The position numbers were made by a program, and so were the translations under genes. A stretch of 64,000 nt of DNA from positions 1 through 64,000 of the forward strand of contig NZ_JONJ01000014.1 in the NCBI RefSeq assembly GCF_000711825.1. Reading direction: 5' to 3'. This DNA comes from [Clostridium] aminophilum DSM 10710. Lineage in GTDB: Bacteria; Bacillota; Clostridia; Lachnospirales; Lachnospiraceae. Positions 60,143-64,000 of this stretch are shown piece after piece. The notes below the pieces were generated by a model. The model searched no databases, was not told where the DNA came from, and saw only the letters and a program-made list of their open reading frames with translations. Each line of letters starts with the position of its first letter. The first letter of the stretch is position 1.

Positions 60143-60158
60143 CGTTATATAACAATAC
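60143..60158 (+). promoter_or_regulatory. putative operator before hyuA
   Basis: CGTTATATAACAATAC matches the site at 53226 (CGTTATATAATGATAC) in 14 of 16 bases. It lies 50 bases before the hyuA ATG. Both share a TTATATAA core palindrome. The A+T core may also act as a -10. Confidence 0.5.
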
Positions 60159-60208
60159 AAAAGGTCCTAAAGAAAAGCATTGTCAGTTATCAGAGAGGTG
60201 AACGATTT

Positions 60209-62272
60209 ATGGGGTACATGATCGGCGTAGATGTGGGCGGAACTTTTACTGATTTTTCCGTATTTAATCTTGAGACGGGGGAACTGTTTAATTACAAGGA
60301 CAGTTCAACTCCGGATGATCCTTCCAGAGCAATTGTAAAGGGGGTAAAGGATGTCTTAGACATCAAGAAAGCAGCCCCTTCAGAAGTATCGTACCTTGCG
60401 CATGGAACCACTGTTGGTACAAATGCGCTGATCGAAAAGAAGGGCGCGAAGGTGGGACTGATTACAACAAAAGGTTTTAAAGATCTTATGGAAATCGGCA
60501 CACAGAGAAGACCTTCATTATATGACTTGAAGGCACAGAAACCATATCCGTTGATTCCGTCAGGCCTTAACTGCGGCGTTACGGAAAGAATTCTTTATGA
60601 TGGTTCTGTTGAGACCGAGCTTGATGAAGAAGAAACAAGAGAGGTTATTCGGTATTTAAAGAATAAGAATGCAACTGCCATTGCTGTGTGCACGTTATTC
60701 AGTTTTATTAACCCGGATCACGAGCAGAGGATTCGAAAACTGATTGAAGAAGAGTATCCAGAGGCGTATATTACGACTTCCTGCGAAATCAGTCCGGAAT
60801 TCCGCGAATACAGCCGTATGAGCACCACGGTTCTGAATAGTTATCTTGGGCCGGTGATGAAGAAGTACGTTCATAATTTTAGAGAATCCGTTCATGATAT
60901 GGGCGTGAACGTGGAACCATACATTACCATGTCAAATGGATCCATCATTTCCATAAAAGAAACCATTGACTGTCCGATCAAATGTGCTGTATCCGGGCCT
61001 TCGGCCGGAGCAGTTGCCGCAGCTTTCATTGGGAAACAGTGTAATGCAGATAAGATTATTACATTCGATATGGGGGGGACTAGTGCGGATATCTCTCTGA
61101 TCGAGAACTATACGCCACAGGTCACAAATGAACGCGATGTAGAGGGATATCCTTGTAGAATTCCAATGATCAACATTATTACAATTGGTGCAGGGGGTGG
61201 TTCGATCGCGAAGATTGATGCCGGCGGAGCGTTAAAAGTAGGGCCGGAATCTGCAGGGGCAACACCGGGACCGGCCTGCTACAAGCGCGGTGGTGAGAAT
61301 CCTTGTGTTACGGATGCGAACATCGTTCTTGGAAAACTGAACCAGAAGAAAATTCTTGGCGGACGAATGGATGTTGATGTGGAGTTGGCCAAGAAAGCAA
61401 TTCGGGAAAAAATCAGTAATATGAGCGGATTAACGACGGAAGAAGCTGCGAATGGAATCATCACTGTTGTGAATTCGAATATGGTTCGGGCTGTAAGAAG
61501 TGTATCTGTTGAGAAAGGGTATGATGTTCGCGAATTTAGTCTTATGGCATTTGGCGGTGCAGGTCCGCTTCATGCTTGTGAGGTGGCGAAAGAACTTGGT
61601 ATGAAGAGAGTCATTATTCCGCCTCATGCAGGAACACTTTGCTCTCTGGGACTTCTGCTTGCAGATACCAGGTTTGATATCAGTAGAACATCAATTGTAG
61701 ATGGAACCGCGGAGAATCTGAAAACCGTAAATAAAATGTTTGAAGATATGATTCGGCAGGGAACGGAAGCGCTCAACCGGGAAGGAATACCGGAAGTGCG
61801 GAGGAACTTCGAGTTTTCGATTGATATGCGGTATCTTCGGCAGAACTTTGAGATTAATATCCCTGTTTCAACCGGAAAAATAGATGAGGAGCTGTTGAAA
61901 GAATCCATAGCAGCGTTTCACCGTGAGCATAAAAGAAGCTATGGATACTGTAACGAGAATGCAACGGTGCAGTTTGTCAGCTATCGTCTGACAGCGGTTG
62001 GAACTATTGATAAACCGGAGTTTGTAAAAAAAGAATTGCATCCGGAAGTACCTGTACCGGCTCCGGTTGAAATCCGGGACGTTTTATTTCAGGGAGAGTC
62101 AGAGAGGATAAAAACGCCGGTTTACAAACGCTTTGATTTTACTGCAGGACAGAGTATTCCTGGCCCGTGCATTTGCGAACAGATGGATTCGACACTGGTC
62201 GTTCCGAAAAATTGGGTTATTCATGTGGATGGATACGATAATCTGCAGATTGACTATAGAGAGGAGAACTAA
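60209..62272 (+). CDS. hyuA: hydantoinase/oxoprolinase A subunit (687 aa)
   Basis: HyuA family ATP-dependent hydantoinase, oxoprolinase or acetone carboxylase alpha-type subunit. N-terminal ATP site IGVDVGGTFTDFSVFNLETG, then YLAHGTTVGTNALIEKKGAK, central FDMGGTSADISLIENY (second actin-like phosphate loop), and GGGSIAKIDAGGALKVGPES, VTDANIVLGKLN, FGGAGPLHACEVAKELGM. Full length. It acts with HyuB to open a hydantoin, oxoproline or similar ring with ATP hydrolysis. Shine-Dalgarno GAGAGGTG upstream; hyuB starts one base after its stop. Confidence 0.95.
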   Translation: MGYMIGVDVGGTFTDFSVFNLETGELFNYKDSSTPDDPSRAIVKGVKDVLDIKKAAPSEVSYLAHGTTVGTNALIEKKGAKVGLITTKGFKDLMEIGTQRRPSLYDLKAQKPYPLIPSGLNCGVTERILYDGSVETELDEEETREVIRYLKNKNATAIAVCTLFSFINPDHEQRIRKLIEEEYPEAYITTSCEISPEFREYSRMSTTVLNSYLGPVMKKYVHNFRESVHDMGVNVEPYITMSNGSIISIKETIDCPIKCAVSGPSAGAVAAAFIGKQCNADKIITFDMGGTSADISLIENYTPQVTNERDVEGYPCRIPMINIITIGAGGGSIAKIDAGGALKVGPESAGATPGPACYKRGGENPCVTDANIVLGKLNQKKILGGRMDVDVELAKKAIREKISNMSGLTTEEAANGIITVVNSNMVRAVRSVSVEKGYDVREFSLMAFGGAGPLHACEVAKELGMKRVIIPPHAGTLCSLGLLLADTRFDISRTSIVDGTAENLKTVNKMFEDMIRQGTEALNREGIPEVRRNFEFSIDMRYLRQNFEINIPVSTGKIDEELLKESIAAFHREHKRSYGYCNENATVQFVSYRLTAVGTIDKPEFVKKELHPEVPVPAPVEIRDVLFQGESERIKTPVYKRFDFTAGQSIPGPCICEQMDSTLVVPKNWVIHVDGYDNLQIDYREEN

Positions 62273-62273
62273 G

Positions 62274-64000
62274 ATGGGACAGAAAAAAGTAGACACTGTT
62301 ACGGTTGAGGTTGTTCGGAATCTTCTCATGTCGATTGCGGAAGAAACATATGGAATTATTGTTCGAAGTGCGTATTCGACCAATATGAAGGAACGACGGG
62401 ATGTTTGTACTGCCGTGATTGATCCGGATGGAAACAGTGTTGCACAGGTAGAAAGTCTAGCTGCACTTTTGGGTTCTTTGTTGAGCGTTGTTCCGAATAT
62501 CTATGAGAAATTCGGAAGAGAGAATATAAAGCCGGGAGATATGTTTGTGGCAAATGACTGTTACCATGGAGGAGGTAACCATCTGCCGGATATTGTATTT
62601 GCCGCACCGGCTTTTGTGGACGAAAAGCTTGTCGGTTGGATTGCAAATATCGGTCATCATTCGGATATTGGCGGAAAGGTACCGGGTTCCACATCAGGAG
62701 ATGCAGATAGCATGTTTCAGGAGGGTTTACGGATCCCTGTGATCCGAATTCGGGAAAATGATGAGATTTTACCGAGTGTTATGGATCTGCTTCTTGATAA
62801 TTCTCGGGTACCTCAGGAACGATATGGAGATCTTACCGCACAAATGTCAGCAAACCTGATCGGAGTACAGAGAATTCAGGAGGCATACGGGAGATATCAC
62901 GATATACTGATCGACTGCATGAAAGAACTGGTAAGTTATTCGGAACGCCGTGTAAGGGCGGTCGTAAAAGAGCTTCCGGATGGGGTATATGAATTTACGG
63001 ATTATGTGGACGGTTGCGGAGAGAAATACCCGGATCCGCTTCCGATCAAGGTTAAAGTCACCATAAAAGAAGATGACCTCACCATTGATTTTACCGGCAC
63101 TGCAGATCAGATTGAGGCACCGATCAATGTTCCATATCCATGTACCAAAGCTGACGTATTCTTTGCTATCAAGGCACTGATGGGTAGTGACATACCGGTC
63201 AATGAAGGAATCAATCGTGCGATCAGGATTATTGCGCCCAAGGGCTGCATTTTAAATCCGATTGAACCGGCACCGGTCGGGGCACAGATGGATTGCAGTC
63301 AGCGAGTTCCGGATGCGATTTTCGGGGCATTGGCACCTTTATTTCCGGAGAGCGTTACTACGGCTGGAAACGGAGCATGCACAACAACCATTCTTGCCGG
63401 AACCGGCGAGATTGGAACGGATTCGGTCTTCATTTTTCATGAGGTAATTGCAGGAGGCGGTGGAGCAAGCAAAGAGTATGATGGATTATCAGGAACCCAG
63501 GTTAACATGACCAACACGTCCAATATGCCGATTGAAGCGACGGAAATGGAGTTTCATAAGATACTGGCGCGTAGGTACGAATTGATGAAAGATTCGGGCG
63601 GAGCTGGAATGATGAGAGGTGGTTTGGCAATCAATCGTGAATTGGAAATCCTGCAGGATGGTGTAAAATACACCGGTCTGGGGGATCGACACAAATTCCA
63701 TCCATGGGGATTAGCCGGAGGTCTGGAAGGCGGATGCGGAGCATTTTATCGAATTGAACCAGATGGTACGGTAACCCAAATGGGGCATAAGACGACGTCA
63801 AAAACCATGAATAAAGGAGATATTATCCGCGTTGTTACACCGGGGGCAGGCGGATATGGGAATCCGAAGAAGCGAGATGCAGAACTCGTATTGCGTGATG
63901 TGATTGAAGAAAAGGTATCGCAGAAGGCTGCTCGGGACCTCTACGGTGTTGAGATTATTGAGAAAAATGGCGACTACGTCATTGATGAAAACGCGACTCA
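62274..64000 (+). CDS. hyuB: hydantoinase B subunit, cut by the window end (>=575 aa)
   Basis: ATG at 62274 has GAGGAG upstream, one base after the hyuA stop. Translation reads MGQKKVDTVTVEVVRNLLMS, AEETYGIIVRSAYSTNMKER, DMFVANDCYHGGGNHLPDIV and NIGHHSDIGGKVPGSTSGDA, the standard HyuB signature with possible metal-binding His, and later TAGNGACTTTILAG. It stays open to 64000, ending in the C-terminal part (GGAGGYGNPKKRDAEL near 540), so probably only a few residues are missing. Partner of HyuA. Confidence 0.95.
   Translation, partial: MGQKKVDTVTVEVVRNLLMSIAEETYGIIVRSAYSTNMKERRDVCTAVIDPDGNSVAQVESLAALLGSLLSVVPNIYEKFGRENIKPGDMFVANDCYHGGGNHLPDIVFAAPAFVDEKLVGWIANIGHHSDIGGKVPGSTSGDADSMFQEGLRIPVIRIRENDEILPSVMDLLLDNSRVPQERYGDLTAQMSANLIGVQRIQEAYGRYHDILIDCMKELVSYSERRVRAVVKELPDGVYEFTDYVDGCGEKYPDPLPIKVKVTIKEDDLTIDFTGTADQIEAPINVPYPCTKADVFFAIKALMGSDIPVNEGINRAIRIIAPKGCILNPIEPAPVGAQMDCSQRVPDAIFGALAPLFPESVTTAGNGACTTTILAGTGEIGTDSVFIFHEVIAGGGGASKEYDGLSGTQVNMTNTSNMPIEATEMEFHKILARRYELMKDSGGAGMMRGGLAINRELEILQDGVKYTGLGDRHKFHPWGLAGGLEGGCGAFYRIEPDGTVTQMGHKTTSKTMNKGDIIRVVTPGAGGYGNPKKRDAELVLRDVIEEKVSQKAARDLYGVEIIEKNGDYVIDENAT

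Noticed and set aside
53282-64000. calling the cluster a sialic acid (nan) operon
   Set aside because: No lyase, ManNAc-6-P epimerase or ManNAc kinase is present, and hydantoinase genes do not belong to that pathway.
1-64000. CRISPR arrays, rRNA genes, insertion sequences, integrases, sortase genes
   Set aside because: None seen. The only short regular repeats are the 11 bp and ~120 bp tandem repeats, without spacers, and no transposase or integrase motifs appear in the frames.

Overview
The window looks like a chromosomal piece from a Bacillota bacterium of class Clostridia, probably a gut Lachnospiraceae-like species. The grounds are: an infC-rpmI-rplT operon with an AUU-started infC and an attenuated leader; a one-piece tmRNA whose tag ends in ALAA; strong Shine-Dalgarno sequences with several TTG and GTG starts; a giant sortase-anchored CnaB-repeat protein; and small families typical of Clostridia (DUF6485-like, DUF6440-like, AlkZ-related). 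No plasmid or phage replication genes, transposases, rRNA or CRISPR arrays were found.

Layout. 1-91 is the 3' end of a group II intron. 394-16614 is one giant gene for a 5,406-residue surface protein of about 25 CnaB-like modules. 16.6-23.4 kb is core genome: tmRNA, a flavodoxin-domain protein, an adenosine deaminase with an extra N-terminal domain, a MATE exporter and the infC operon. 23.6-28.6 kb has a secreted repeat protein, panE, a small Cys-rich protein behind a structured leader, a MATE transporter fused to a HATPase-like domain, and a metallo-beta-lactamase-fold hydrolase.

28.7-41.9 kb is bounded by two near-identical copies of a tRNA-Leu(AAG)-tRNA-Leu(CAG) pair, each followed by the same terminator and by tandem ~120 bp hairpin repeats. 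Between them lies an accessory segment: three VOC-like paralogues (one broken), two acetyltransferases, a two-gene helicase-nuclease system that is visibly A+T-richer than its neighbours, several gene remnants, and a diguanylate cyclase with two periplasmic sensor domains. The helicase-nuclease gene (31761-35249) and its overlapping unrecognised partner (35224-37047) are the best candidate for a new system, most likely anti-phage or anti-plasmid defence.

42.1-53.1 kb holds a methyltransferase, a MerR-controlled alcohol dehydrogenase and flavodoxin-like oxidoreductase operon, an AbgT-type transporter, a membrane Ser/Thr kinase divergent from a small HTH-like protein, a membrane-anchored protein, sfsA and an AlkZ-related gene. 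53.2-64.0 kb is a catabolic cluster, all on the + strand: a cytoplasmic sialidase-like protein, an MFS carrier, a complete TRAP transporter, a PfkB sugar kinase and hydantoinase A and B subunits (B runs off the window). Similar A+T-rich TATATAA-type sites precede three of its transcription units, which suggests shared control; the substrate cannot be named from sequence alone.
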